DNA of 62,368 bases from positions 1 to 62,368 of the forward strand of contig JAGHYV010000017.1 in the NCBI GenBank assembly GCA_017743475.1, read 5' to 3'. The notes under the pieces were generated by a model, which was not told the DNA's origin, did not search any database, and saw only the letters and a program-made list of their open reading frames with translations. The translations under genes and the position numbers were made by a program. This DNA comes from Roseiflexus sp. GTDB lineage: Bacteria; Chloroflexota; Chloroflexia; Chloroflexales; Roseiflexaceae. The first letter of the stretch is position 1. Every line of letters starts with the position of its first letter. This document shows positions 24,302 through 33,525 of this stretch, one piece after another.

Positions 24302-26818
24302 ATGAATATGCATATGGCTGACGTTCAGACCCGACCTGCACGCACCGCGCCGACATACGCCCCGGCTATCGACACGATCAAAGCAGCGGTGCAGCGCGCC
24401 GAACAACGCATCGCTCCCTTGTGGCCCCTGCGCAATTTTGTCGCAGTCAATCCATACCTGGGATTGATCGATCATTCCTTCGAGTCTGCCGCTTATATCC
24501 TGGCGCGGCGGGCGGGCGCGCGGATGACGGCTCCGCGATCCTTCTACGCGCAGGCGATTCGGAGCGGCCGCATCACCGATGCGGATCTCGAAGCGGCATT
24601 AGCCGGGGGAAGCCCATTTCCCGGCGCTCCCGCGAATGTGGCAGCGCTCAAGGCGTTTGCCCTGGGCGATGAGCCGGAGCCAACGTTCCCGATCCTGCCG
24701 ACGGTCGCCGATGCAGCCCGCAAGGTGACCGGCGTCAACTGGGCTGATGTCGTAACCGACCTGATCTCAACCTGGGCTGGCGCTTATTTCGATCTGGGTC
24801 AGTCCTACTGGCCGTCGCCGTGGAAACATCTGCCGCCGTATGCCGCATGGCGCGCCGAGGCTGCGCACGACCGCACACCACAGATGCGTGGCGTGCATGG
24901 CTTTCGCCAGGCGTTGCGCGACATGCCGGAATCGGCAATGGAGACCATTGTCGCTGCAGTGGAGAAGTTGAACATTCCGATCAACGGGCTTGAGGCGTAC
25001 CTGCACCGACTCCTGATGAGCATTCACGGCTGGGCGGCGTATGCTCGCTATCTTCGCTGGGAAGCCGAACTCTACGGCGGCGAAGACCACACACTGACCG
25101 ATCTGCTGGCGATCCGGCTGGTCTGGGAGGTGGCGCTCTTGCACAGCTTCGCGCGCAAGGGAGTGGCTGACGTATGGCGCTCAATGACAGGCGAATATGT
25201 CGACGATCGCCCTGACCCGGCGCTTCAGCGCGCGCTCGCTGGTGATCTCCTGCTCCAGCGGGCCTTTGAGAAAGCCTATCAGCGTCAGTTTTTCGCACAG
25301 CTTGGCGTAGCGACGCCAGCCAGAGTTGCTGCACGCAAGCGGGTGCAGGCAGCATTTTGCATCGATGTGCGCTCTGAAATTTTCCGGCGCGCACTTGAGA
25401 CGGTGACCGATGAGATCGAAACGATCGGTTTCGCGGGGTTCTTCGGCTTCCCGATCGAGTATGTGCCGCTGGCTGAGACCCGTGGCGGCGCGCAGTGCCC
25501 GGTCCTGCTGACGCCGCAGTTCGTCATTGCCGAATCGGTCAACGGCGCGTCGGAGCGCGAAGTGAACGCCGCTATCAAGAAACGCGCACAGAACCAGCGG
25601 GTTGCCAAAGCCTGGCGCATGTTCAAGTTCGCACCGGTCTCCTGCTTTGGGTTCGTCGGTCCGGTCGGTCTGGCATACGTGCTGAAGCTGGCGCTGGATA
25701 CGCTGGGGATCACCCGTCCTGTGCCACATCCGGCAACGTTTGGGCTGGATGCGCACACGCGCGAGCGCGTTGCACCCAGTCTCGAACCGCGCACCCTTGG
25801 AGGGCGCACAACCGGCATGACGCTGGAACAGCGGGTGGCAGCCGCCGAAGGGGCGCTCAAAGCGATGTCGCTGACGCACAACTTTGCCCGCCTGGTGTTG
25901 CTGACCGGGCATGGCTCAACGACCGTCAACAACCCCCATGCAACCGGTCTGGACTGCGGTGCATGCGGCGGACATACCGGCGAGGCGAATGTGCGGGTGG
26001 CGGTGCAGATTCTGAACGACCCTGCCGTGCGTACCGGCTTGAAAGCGCGCGGCATTGTCATCCCCGACGATACTGTGTTCCTAGCTGGTCTGCACGACAC
26101 CACCACCGATGATGTGACGATTTTCGACAAAGCCCATATTCCAGCGAGTCATACTGCCGACCTCAAGCGGCTCGAAGCCGATCTAGCCGCAGCCGGACGG
26201 CTGGCGCGCGCGGAGCGATCAACGCTCTTGAAAATCGGCAAAAAGACGGATATCGATAGCGCGGTTCGTCGCCGGAGCAAAGACTGGTCGCAGGTGCGCC
26301 CGGAATGGGGGCTGGCAGGGTGCGCAGCGTTTATCGTCGCCCCGCGCGACCGCACTGCAGGTGTGGTGATGAATGGACGTTCCTTCCTGCATTCCTATGA
26401 ATGGCGACAGGACGAAGGCTTCGGCGTACTGGAACTCATCATGACGGCGCCAATGATCGTCGCCAGCTGGATCAACCTCCAGTACTACGGTTCGACGGTG
26501 GATAATCGGGTCTTCGGCAGCGGCAATAAGACGCTGCACAATGTCATCGGAACGCTCGGCGTACTCGAAGGCAATGCCGGTGATCTGCGCATCGGACTGC
26601 CGTGGCAGTCGGTGCACGATGGCGAAAAGTATGTGCACGAGCCGATACGGCTGCACGTCCTGATCGAAGCACCAATCGACACTATGACGGCGATTATTGC
26701 CAGGCACGAGCAGGTGCGACAGTTGCTCGACAACGGCTGGCTTTACCTGTTTGCGATTGACGCGAGCGGTAAGGTGACGCACAGGTATATCGGCGGTTTG
26801 CAATGGGAGGAATGCTGA
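24302..26818 (+). CDS. dabA: DabA (UPF0753/DUF2309), carbonic-anhydrase-like subunit of the DAB pump
   Basis: The 838-residue soluble protein is full length for the family. The zinc-site residues known from Halothiobacillus DabA (C351, D353, H524, C539) can be placed here as C353 and D355 in AFCIDVRSE, H537 in LTGHGSTTVNNPH and C552 in LDCGACGGHTGE, with the same 15-residue spacing between the last two. DabA binds zinc like a beta-carbonic anhydrase and is thought to hydrate CO2 only when coupled to DabB at the membrane. The N-terminal motif LWPLRNFVAVNPYLGL is also typical. The ATG follows CTGGAGGAAG; it is 31 bases after dabB and 6 bases before a DsrE-like gene. Confidence 0.95.
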   Translation: MNMHMADVQTRPARTAPTYAPAIDTIKAAVQRAEQRIAPLWPLRNFVAVNPYLGLIDHSFESAAYILARRAGARMTAPRSFYAQAIRSGRITDADLEAALAGGSPFPGAPANVAALKAFALGDEPEPTFPILPTVADAARKVTGVNWADVVTDLISTWAGAYFDLGQSYWPSPWKHLPPYAAWRAEAAHDRTPQMRGVHGFRQALRDMPESAMETIVAAVEKLNIPINGLEAYLHRLLMSIHGWAAYARYLRWEAELYGGEDHTLTDLLAIRLVWEVALLHSFARKGVADVWRSMTGEYVDDRPDPALQRALAGDLLLQRAFEKAYQRQFFAQLGVATPARVAARKRVQAAFCIDVRSEIFRRALETVTDEIETIGFAGFFGFPIEYVPLAETRGGAQCPVLLTPQFVIAESVNGASEREVNAAIKKRAQNQRVAKAWRMFKFAPVSCFGFVGPVGLAYVLKLALDTLGITRPVPHPATFGLDAHTRERVAPSLEPRTLGGRTTGMTLEQRVAAAEGALKAMSLTHNFARLVLLTGHGSTTVNNPHATGLDCGACGGHTGEANVRVAVQILNDPAVRTGLKARGIVIPDDTVFLAGLHDTTTDDVTIFDKAHIPASHTADLKRLEADLAAAGRLARAERSTLLKIGKKTDIDSAVRRRSKDWSQVRPEWGLAGCAAFIVAPRDRTAGVVMNGRSFLHSYEWRQDEGFGVLELIMTAPMIVASWINLQYYGSTVDNRVFGSGNKTLHNVIGTLGVLEGNAGDLRIGLPWQSVHDGEKYVHEPIRLHVLIEAPIDTMTAIIARHEQVRQLLDNGWLYLFAIDASGKVTHRYIGGLQWEEC

Positions 26819-26824
26819 TCCGAT

Positions 26825-27196
26825 ATGACGACCGCACCGCGACTGGTCATTATCATTACCCACGCTGGGCGTGATCCCGGCGCCGTTACCCTGGGATTTC
26901 TGACAGCAAGCACCGCGCTGGCTGCCGGACATCGCGTGGCAGTACTGCTACGCGGTGAAGGAGTGTTGTGTGCGACGGCGGAGGGCTGGGCTGCCAACCT
27001 GCACGAAGCAGGATACCCGCCGTTGCGCGAAGTGCGCGATGCGTATCGTAGAGCAGGCGGAACGTTGTACCTGTCGCAGCCGTGCCTCCAGCGTTACTGG
27101 CTCAGCACCGACCAGGGTCTGATCCCAGGCGTGCGCGTGCTGAGTATCGCAGAAATGGCGGATCTCTGCATCGGCGCAACAACGCTGATCTTCTGA
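26825..27196 (+). CDS. DsrE-like small protein in the dab operon
   Basis: The 123-residue protein has an alternating alpha/beta pattern of the DsrE/DsrF-like fold: strand RLVIIITHAGRDP, helix TLGFLTASTALAAGH, strand VAVLLRGEGVLCA, and a C-terminal DLCIGATTLIF. A single cysteine in LSQPCLQRYW sits where sulphur-relay members have their active cysteine. Starting 6 bases after dabA it must be co-transcribed. DsrE proteins usually handle sulphur or act as small regulatory partners; a role in carbon uptake would be new and is inference. No membrane segment is seen. Confidence 0.75.
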   Translation: MTTAPRLVIIITHAGRDPGAVTLGFLTASTALAAGHRVAVLLRGEGVLCATAEGWAANLHEAGYPPLREVRDAYRRAGGTLYLSQPCLQRYWLSTDQGLIPGVRVLSIAEMADLCIGATTLIF

Positions 27197-27197
27197 A

Positions 27198-27236
27198 GTC
27201 GATATATCGACACGCCTGCGTGAAGTGTGGTATAGT
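27198..27236 (+). promoter_or_regulatory. Regulator-gene promoter with 14-base palindrome
   Basis: TCGACA (27207-27212) and TATAGT (27231-27236) are 18 bases apart. The -35 overlaps the perfect palindrome GTCGATATATCGAC at 27198-27211. Its half-site ATATCGAC is one base different from the ATATTGAC at the dabB and sbtA -35 regions, so this could be the autoregulatory operator of the protein encoded next. Confidence 0.6.
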
Positions 27237-27271
27237 TATTGTCAGCAATGTCGCAGAGCGCAGGCGTGCAT

Positions 27272-28633
27272 ATGAACCCTTTCGGTAACCGCAAACCGGT
27301 GATCGATCCTCGTCTCTTTATCGGAAGGCGCAGTCTCATTGCCGCAGTCTGCGAGCGCCTGACGGCTGCGCCGCCGCAATGCTGCGCCGTGGTTGGCGAT
27401 GCGCGGAGCGGGAAGACCTCGCTGCTCTACTACCTGCGCAGTTCGACGTCAGGGCGTCCGATTTGCGCCGACGCTGACGTAGCACGGTTCGTCTTCCCCT
27501 ATGTCAATGCGGGTCCCTACGCTGATCTCGGCGCTTCGCAAAGCCACGGCGCCCTCTACTTCTGGCGTGATCTGACACGTGCCACGGCGCAGGCGCTCGC
27601 TCTGCCCGACGATCTCCCTACACTGCCAGATCAGGGCATCGCCGAAGCAGCAATTGCTGATGCAGTGTATGCGCTTAAGTGCATGGTTGAAGACATCATC
27701 CGCCGCGCTGCAGATCACACCTTCATTTTTCTGATTGACAATGTGGAAGGCATTGCGCGATTGCCACGTCACACAGCAAGTTTCCTGCGCTCGCTGACGC
27801 AGGACCCCGACATTGGTGATCGTGTCGCTTATGTCGTTACTTCCAGCACGCCATTGAACCGTCTCTACCCGGTGAACGAGTTGCGCGAGCCGTCATCCTT
27901 CTGGGGGTTGTTCGCCAGCGAACTGTTCATGGGGGGTCTTGATGACGCCGACATTGCCGCGCTGCTCGGACGTGCTCCAGAGCTAAGTGACGCTGATCGC
28001 GCCTGGATCCGACGGCTTGGCGGCTCCAATCTGATGTTGATCCTGATTGCCGCTGCGCACGTATACGAGTGGCGGCTCCATCCGGCTGGCAGCCCCGATG
28101 ATGTCGAACGTGCCGCCGTTGAAGAGGCGCGCCCGCTCTGTCGCTCCTGGTGGCGCGAATTGACCGAGACGCATACAGCGCCCATCGACGCGCGCCAGTC
28201 GCTGATCGATCAGAACCGTGCGCCAACCCCCGACGAGACTGCGATCTTCGAGGCGCTCTACGCCCGTGGATTGGCGCAGCGCGACCGGCACGGCTGGCGT
28301 ATCGCTTCGACCATCTTCGCCCAGGCGCTGTCGGATCAACCGGACAGGCCCTCGACGTCGCTTCCACCGCTGCCCGCCACAGCGCCAGCAACGCCGCCAG
28401 CCTTTACCCACCTCGAAGGGGAGGTCTATGCGTTCCTGCGCGAAAACGCCGGGCGCGTCTGCACCCGCGACGAGGTCAAACGCGCCATCTGGCCTGTCTC
28501 CCCGCCCTCTGACAGTGCGCTGCAGAAGATTATCGAGCGCATCCGCGACAAGATTGAACCCGACCCTAAACATCCCCGCAAATTGATCGCCGTGCGTGGC
28601 CAGGGATATATGCTGCGCCGCGATACCGATTAA
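27272..28633 (+). CDS. AAA ATPase with C-terminal OmpR-type winged helix, candidate regulator of carbon uptake
   Basis: The 453-residue protein starts NPFGNRKPVIDPRLFIGRR, the entry to an STAND-like ATPase with Walker A VVGDARSGKTSLLYYL (about residue 46) and Walker B-like TFIFLIDNVEG (about 150). A proline-rich linker (about residues 360-380) leads to a winged-helix domain: EVYAFLRENAGRVCTRDEV, then IWPVSP, SALQKIIERIRDKIE and LIAVRGQGYML, as in OmpR/PhoB effector domains. There is no receiver domain, so the ATPase domain probably senses a ligand or partner. It lies between dabBA and sbtAB on the same strand with its own promoter. The ATG at 27272 gives the common N-terminus; one at 27248 is possible. 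Confidence 0.82.
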   Translation: MNPFGNRKPVIDPRLFIGRRSLIAAVCERLTAAPPQCCAVVGDARSGKTSLLYYLRSSTSGRPICADADVARFVFPYVNAGPYADLGASQSHGALYFWRDLTRATAQALALPDDLPTLPDQGIAEAAIADAVYALKCMVEDIIRRAADHTFIFLIDNVEGIARLPRHTASFLRSLTQDPDIGDRVAYVVTSSTPLNRLYPVNELREPSSFWGLFASELFMGGLDDADIAALLGRAPELSDADRAWIRRLGGSNLMLILIAAAHVYEWRLHPAGSPDDVERAAVEEARPLCRSWWRELTETHTAPIDARQSLIDQNRAPTPDETAIFEALYARGLAQRDRHGWRIASTIFAQALSDQPDRPSTSLPPLPATAPATPPAFTHLEGEVYAFLRENAGRVCTRDEVKRAIWPVSPPSDSALQKIIERIRDKIEPDPKHPRKLIAVRGQGYMLRRDTD

Positions 28634-28700
28634 CGTATCCCCACCATTCGATGGAGTCTGATCCGTTGAAGGTATAGTCTTTTTGCGTCTTTTTACTCTC

Positions 28701-28733
28701 TATATTGACGTAAACAGCGCTTTTTGGTACATT
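28701..28733 (+). promoter_or_regulatory. sbtAB promoter sharing the ATATTGAC motif
   Basis: TTGACG (28705-28710), 17 bases, TACATT (28728-28733). The preceding bases make TATATTGACG, nearly identical to TATATTGACA at the dabB promoter with the same 17-base spacing. It lies about 70 bases after the regulator gene stop, giving a separate start for sbtAB with a leader of about 35 bases. Confidence 0.65.
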
Positions 28734-28774
28734 CTGAGATGTCCGGTTTATCTCTATATGTCTTTGAGGGGAGT

Positions 28775-29773
28775 ATGGATACGGTCGAGATCATCCGCAG
28801 CAACCTGCTGTCGCCGCTGGTGCTGGCATTCGTGTTGGGCATTGTTGCAACGCTGATCAGGAGTGAAGTTGAGATTCCCGAACCGGTCATCAAAGCAATT
28901 TCAGTCTATCTCCTGTTTTCAATCGGGTTAAGTGGTGGTGTCGAACTGGCAGGAACAACGCTCTCCGAATTTCTCCTGCCAGCGCTGGCAACGATCGCTC
29001 TGGCAATCGCCGTGCCGACCTGGTGCTATCTGATCCTGCGTGGTATCGGCAGGTTCGACATTCCCAACGCTGCCGGCATTGCAGCGCATTACGGTTCGGT
29101 CTCATCAGTCACCTTTGTTGCCGGGATCTCGTTTGTCGAGCGCCTGCCGGAAGGGCAGAACACATTCGAGGCGTTCATCCCGGCGCTGGCGGCGCTGATG
29201 GAGTGGGGTATCATTGTGGCGCTCTTCATCGGTCGCTGGCGCCTGGGGGCGAGTCAGGCTCAAAATGGCGATCTCGGTCGGGTCATTCGTGATACACTCA
29301 CCGGGCGCAGTGTGGTGTTGTTGCTTGGCGGGCTGCTGATCGGCATGATTATCGGCGAGCAGGGGTTTGCGCGTATTAAGCCGCTCTACGGTGATCTCTT
29401 CCGCGGTGTGTTGGTCTTCTTTCTAATTGAAATGGGCATGCTCGCCGGTCGACAGTTGCGCGATTTTGTCAAAGTTGGGCCGTTTATGGCGGTCTTTGGA
29501 ACGGTCATGCCGCTGATCCACGGTATTATTGGCGTGTCGCTCGGTCTGCTTGCGGGGCTTTCTCCTAACGGCGCCTTCATTCTGGGAGTCATTACCGCAA
29601 GTTCATCGTACATCGACGCTCCGGCTGCCGTGCGCGCCACGTTCCCGCAGGCGAATCCGAGCATTTATCTGACATCATCGCTTGGCATTACCCTCCCCGT
29701 GAATCTCATTCTTGGTCTGCCGTTGTATTATGAATATGCACGCTGGCTGGGCGTGACGCTCGGACGGATGTGA
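28775..29773 (+). CDS. sbtA: SbtA, sodium-dependent bicarbonate transporter
   Basis: The 332-residue membrane protein matches SbtA (DUF897), with two inverted repeats of about five helices. The first repeat has [20 protein letters not shown] and [13 protein letters not shown]-like [13 protein letters not shown]. The second has [15 protein letters not shown] and [17 protein letters not shown], the [10 protein letters not shown] segment forming the sodium/bicarbonate site. SbtA imports bicarbonate with sodium at high affinity in cyanobacteria. The central cytosolic linker ([17 protein letters not shown]) is shorter than in cyanobacteria. The ATG at 28775 follows GAGGGGA. sbtB follows 36 bases downstream. 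Confidence 0.93.
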   Translation: MDTVEIIRSNLLSPLVLAFVLGIVATLIRSEVEIPEPVIKAISVYLLFSIGLSGGVELAGTTLSEFLLPALATIALAIAVPTWCYLILRGIGRFDIPNAAGIAAHYGSVSSVTFVAGISFVERLPEGQNTFEAFIPALAALMEWGIIVALFIGRWRLGASQAQNGDLGRVIRDTLTGRSVVLLLGGLLIGMIIGEQGFARIKPLYGDLFRGVLVFFLIEMGMLAGRQLRDFVKVGPFMAVFGTVMPLIHGIIGVSLGLLAGLSPNGAFILGVITASSSYIDAPAAVRATFPQANPSIYLTSSLGITLPVNLILGLPLYYEYARWLGVTLGRM

Positions 29774-29809
29774 TGCGGCACGATGGCGTGCATTGAAAGG
29801 AGCGGGTGT

Positions 29810-30112
29810 ATGAAACTGACGACGGTACGATTGGTGACAATCATTGCCGAACCAGTGCTGAAGGATCGGTTGCTCCACGAAATCCATGCGCTTGGCGCGC
29901 ACGGCTACACCATCTCTGAAGTGCATGGCGAGGGAACGCGCGGGATTCACGCCAGTCAGTGGCAGGGCGGCAATATCAAGATTGAAACGCTGGTCTCTCC
30001 TGAAGTCGCCGACCGCATTATGGATGCTATGGCAGACCACTATTTTCCCAACTATGCCGTCATTGCCTATGTAAGCGATGTGCAGGTGGTGCGTGGCGAA
30101 AAGTTCGTCTAG
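29810..30112 (+). CDS. sbtB: SbtB, PII-like regulator of SbtA
   Basis: The 100-residue protein has the ferredoxin-like PII fold: [20 protein letters not shown], helix, then the T-loop region [14 protein letters not shown], followed by [22 protein letters not shown] and [19 protein letters not shown]. SbtB trimers bind adenine nucleotides, including cyclic AMP, and plug or modulate SbtA. The C-terminal redox-type extension with paired cysteines found in some cyanobacterial SbtB is absent. The ATG at 29810 follows AAAGGAGC. Pairing with sbtA supports the assignment strongly. Confidence 0.92.
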   Translation: MKLTTVRLVTIIAEPVLKDRLLHEIHALGAHGYTISEVHGEGTRGIHASQWQGGNIKIETLVSPEVADRIMDAMADHYFPNYAVIAYVSDVQVVRGEKFV

Positions 30113-30182
30113 TTGAGCGTTGATCGCCGCGCGTTTCCGTGCTACCATCTCACACCTGATCCTGTGTCTCGGCGCGAGTGCC

Positions 30183-33110
30183 ATGTCTGCTGATTGGATC
30201 GTGGTGCGCGGGGCGCGCGTCCATAATCTGAAGAATATCACGGTCGCCATGCCGCGCAATGCGCTGGTGGTGATCACCGGTCTCTCTGGCTCCGGCAAAT
30301 CGTCGCTGGCGTTCGATACGATTTTTGCCGAAGGTCAGCGTCGCTATGTCGAATCGCTTTCCGCCTATGCCCGCCAGTTCCTTGGTCAGATCGACAAGCC
30401 GGACGTTGACGCCATCGAAGGATTGTCGCCTGCCATTGCCATCGATCAGAAAGGGCTGGCGCGCAATCCGCGCTCAACCGTCGGCACCATTACCGAAATC
30501 TACGATTATCTGCGACTGCTGTTTGCCCGGATTGGACGACCGCACTGCATCCACTGCGGTCGTCCGCTCACGCGCCAGTCGGCGCAACAGATGATCGATA
30601 CGATCCTCGGTCTGCCGGGCGGCAGCCGCGTGCTGCTGCTTGCGCCCCTCGTCCGCGATCAGAAGGGCGACCATCAGACCCTTTTCGATCAGGTGCGCAA
30701 GCAGGGGTTCGTCCGTGTGCGCGTCGATGGCGAGGTGCGCGATCTTGGCGACGACCTGCGCCTTGACCGTCATCGTCCGCATACGATCGAGGTCGTTGTG
30801 GACCGGCTGGTCATTCCATCAGCCGATCCCTCGCAGCAACAGACGCAGTTTCGCGTGCGCGTCGCCGATTCGGTCGAAACGGCGCTGCGGGTCGGCGGCG
30901 GCGTGGTGATCGTCCAGATCGTCGGCGGTGATGAACTTACTCTGTCGCAGCGTTACGCCTGCCCGGTGCACGGACCGGCTTCCATCGGGGCGCTCGAACC
31001 GCGTGATTTTTCTTTCAACAATCCATCGGGCGCCTGCCCTGCCTGTGATGGTCTGGGAAGCGTGCTGGAGTTCGACCCCGATCTGGTGATCCCCGACCGA
31101 TCCCGTTCACTTGCGGAAGGCGCTGTTGCGCCCTGGTCGAACGTCAGTCGCGCGCAGCGCCGCTACTTTGACGATCTGCTGACATCACTCGCCGGGCACT
31201 TCGGTTTTTCACTGCACACACCAGTGCGCGATCTGCGCCCGGAGGTGATCGCTACGCTGCTCTACGGTTCTAACGGTGATGTGATGCCGCTCCGTTACCA
31301 CATACGCGGCGAAGAGCGCATGGTTGAGGCGCCGTTCGAGGGGGTTATCCCCGGTCTGCGCCGTCGTCTGGCGGAATGCACCGATGAAACCGAACGCGCA
31401 CAGATTGAGCAGTTTATGACCCCGCGCACATGCCCGGCATGCAACGGCGCGCGACTGCGTCCCGAACTGCTCGCCGTCACCGTCGCCGGATACACGATTG
31501 CGCAGGTGGCGGCGCTCCCTGTCGCTGAAGCGTGGTCGTGGGCGAAAACACTGGCTGCCGACGTTGACGAGGTGGTCGCCCGCTGGCGTGAGACGCGCGA
31601 AAGCGACCTGCGCTCGTCCATCTATGCTCTTACGGTGCGCGAATGTCAGATCGCGGCGCCAATCCTGAATGACATCTGCGCCCGACTCCGGTTTCTAAAT
31701 GAAGTCGGGCTGGGGTATCTCACGCTTGACCGCACTGCGACGACCCTTGCTGGCGGCGAGGCGCAGCGCATCCGCCTGGCGACGCAGATCGGCGCCGGGC
31801 TGAGCGGTGCGCTCTATGTGCTGGACGAGCCGAGCATCGGGTTACACCCACGTGATACGGCGCGCCTGCTCAACACGTTGCGTCAACTGCGCGACCTGGG
31901 CAACAGCGTGCTGGTTGTTGAACACGACGAAGAGATCATTCGCGCAGCCGACTGGATCGTTGACATTGGTCCCGGTGCGGGAGAGCGCGGCGGCGAGGTG
32001 ATCGTCAGCGGTCCGCTCGATGCAGTGCTGGCAGAGCCGCGCTCACTCACCGGACAGTACCTCTCCGGCAAACGCACGATTGCCGTGCCACGCCGCCGAC
32101 GACCCGGCAACGGCGCATTCCTGACGATCAGGGGAGCGCGCGAGCACAACCTGAAGAACATCGACGTCTCTATCCCGCTGGGATGCCTGGTTGCCGTCAC
32201 CGGCGTCAGCGGGTCTGGCAAATCGACCCTGATCAACGACACCCTCTACCCGCGGCTGGCGCAGGCGCTCCATGGCGCGCGCGCACGCCCCGGTGCCCAC
32301 GACGCGATCTACGGCATCGAACAGATCGACAGAGTGATCGACATTGACCAGTCGCCCATCGGGCGCACGCCACGCTCCAACCCGGTCACCTACACCAAGG
32401 CGTTCGACCCGATCCGCAAATTGTTCGCGCAAACGCCCGAAGCGCGCGCGCGCGGCTATGATGCCAGTCGTTTCTCGTTCAACATTCCCGGAGGACGGTG
32501 CGAGCACTGTAACGGCGAAGGGTTGATGCAGATCGAAATGCAATTCCTTCCCGACCTGTACGTCACCTGCGACGTGTGTCACGGCGCGCGCTACAACCGT
32601 GAAACGCTCGACATTCGTTACCGGGGCAAGAATATCGCCGAAGTGCTCGACATGACGGTTGAAGAAGCGGCGGCATTTTTCGAGCGTGTCCCGTCCATCG
32701 CCGAGAAGTTGCAAACCCTGATCGACGTCGGGTTAGGCTATATTCGCCTGGGGCAGCCAGCCACGACCCTCTCCGGCGGCGAGGCGCAGCGCATCAAACT
32801 GGCGACCGAACTGAGTCGGCGCGCCACCGGGCGCACCCTCTACATCCTCGATGAACCGACGACCGGCTTGCACGTCGCTGATGTTGACCGGTTGCTGCGT
32901 GTCTTGCAGCGCCTGGTGGACGCCGGAAACACCGTTCTGGTGATCGAACACCATCTCGATGTGATCAAATGCGCCGATTGGGTGATCGACCTGGGACCGG
33001 AAGGGGGCGAGGAGGGCGGGCGTGTTGTCGCCGTCGGCACGCCCGAACAGGTCGCGCGAACGCCGGGATCGTACACCGGTCAGTGCCTGGCGCGGGTGGT
33101 TGAAGGTTGA
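30183..33110 (+). CDS. uvrA: Excinuclease ABC subunit A
   Basis: The 975-residue ABC-type DNA-damage sensor of nucleotide excision repair has two Walker A sites, [20 protein letters not shown] without its last residues being unusual (near residue 32) and [17 protein letters not shown] (near 677). The first ABC signature is [17 protein letters not shown] and the second [17 protein letters not shown]. Zinc modules are visible as [12 protein letters not shown] in the insertion domain and CEHCNGEG...CDVCHG. The length is standard. The ATG at 30183 begins the common N-terminus; an upstream start at 30120 would add 21 residues. The last codons lie inside a palindrome shared with the intergenic region. 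Confidence 0.97.
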   Translation: MSADWIVVRGARVHNLKNITVAMPRNALVVITGLSGSGKSSLAFDTIFAEGQRRYVESLSAYARQFLGQIDKPDVDAIEGLSPAIAIDQKGLARNPRSTVGTITEIYDYLRLLFARIGRPHCIHCGRPLTRQSAQQMIDTILGLPGGSRVLLLAPLVRDQKGDHQTLFDQVRKQGFVRVRVDGEVRDLGDDLRLDRHRPHTIEVVVDRLVIPSADPSQQQTQFRVRVADSVETALRVGGGVVIVQIVGGDELTLSQRYACPVHGPASIGALEPRDFSFNNPSGACPACDGLGSVLEFDPDLVIPDRSRSLAEGAVAPWSNVSRAQRRYFDDLLTSLAGHFGFSLHTPVRDLRPEVIATLLYGSNGDVMPLRYHIRGEERMVEAPFEGVIPGLRRRLAECTDETERAQIEQFMTPRTCPACNGARLRPELLAVTVAGYTIAQVAALPVAEAWSWAKTLAADVDEVVARWRETRESDLRSSIYALTVRECQIAAPILNDICARLRFLNEVGLGYLTLDRTATTLAGGEAQRIRLATQIGAGLSGALYVLDEPSIGLHPRDTARLLNTLRQLRDLGNSVLVVEHDEEIIRAADWIVDIGPGAGERGGEVIVSGPLDAVLAEPRSLTGQYLSGKRTIAVPRRRRPGNGAFLTIRGAREHNLKNIDVSIPLGCLVAVTGVSGSGKSTLINDTLYPRLAQALHGARARPGAHDAIYGIEQIDRVIDIDQSPIGRTPRSNPVTYTKAFDPIRKLFAQTPEARARGYDASRFSFNIPGGRCEHCNGEGLMQIEMQFLPDLYVTCDVCHGARYNRETLDIRYRGKNIAEVLDMTVEEAAAFFERVPSIAEKLQTLIDVGLGYIRLGQPATTLSGGEAQRIKLATELSRRATGRTLYILDEPTTGLHVADVDRLLRVLQRLVDAGNTVLVIEHHLDVIKCADWVIDLGPEGGEEGGRVVAVGTPEQVARTPGSYTGQCLARVVEG

Positions 33111-33133
33111 ACGTTGAACGTTCAACGTTCAAC
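33106..33133. terminator. Long palindrome between uvrA and the HEPN gene
   Basis: Two 14-base arms (GTTGAACGTTGAAC and GTTCAACGTTCAAC) abut at 33119/33120. The palindrome overlaps the uvrA stop and lies 9 bases before the end of the convergent HEPN gene, a good place for a bidirectional terminator. It resembles the shorter palindrome at 12807-12820, so it may also be a repeat-derived sequence. Confidence 0.5.
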
Positions 33134-33141
33134 GTTGTATA

Positions 33142-33525
33142 TTATTTCACCCCTAACCGGCGGCGCGCGAATGCGCGAACGCTTCTGGCAATGGCAATGG
33201 CTTCACGAGCCTCTTCGAACGAGGGTTCCCTGCCTGGATAACGCGCAAGCACAGCAAATCCAGAAAGAAATTCGAGCTGTTGTGCATCAAAATTGGTCGA
33301 AATGCCATTACTCAAGCAAAGATGATTCAAGATGATCAAGTCGTGTGTTCGCGGAAATGCAACACCTCCGGCGACTAACAGAGCTTTGAAATACTTTTCA
33401 GCGCATTGTTGCGCGTGGAACACTGCCGCATCGGTGCGTTTGATCTTGCCACGCAATGCACGACGCGCCATATCGAGGTCACTTTCAGCCTTCGCCGCCC
33501 AATCCAGCGGGTTACTTTCGTTCAT
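33142..33525 (-). CDS. HEPN domain protein, toxin-type partner
   Basis: The 127-residue helical protein has the HEPN pattern: WAAKAESDLDMARRAL, then FHAQQCAEKYFKALLV (the most conserved helix), a TRTHDL-like FPRTHDLIIL, and the terminal ARYPGREPSFEEAREAI. Minimal HEPN proteins pair with MNT nucleotidyltransferases as type VII toxin-antitoxin modules, in which HEPN is an RNase and MNT adenylylates it. The start codon lies 14 bases inside the upstream MNT gene, so translation is coupled. Confidence 0.9.
   Translation of the reverse strand: MNESNPLDWAAKAESDLDMARRALRGKIKRTDAAVFHAQQCAEKYFKALLVAGGVAFPRTHDLIILNHLCLSNGISTNFDAQQLEFLSGFAVLARYPGREPSFEEAREAIAIARSVRAFARRRLGVK

Noticed and set aside
25285-26130. 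Long minus-strand frame opposite dabA
   Set aside because: Antisense shadow produced by GC-rich codon bias; dabA on the plus strand has all zinc-site residues.
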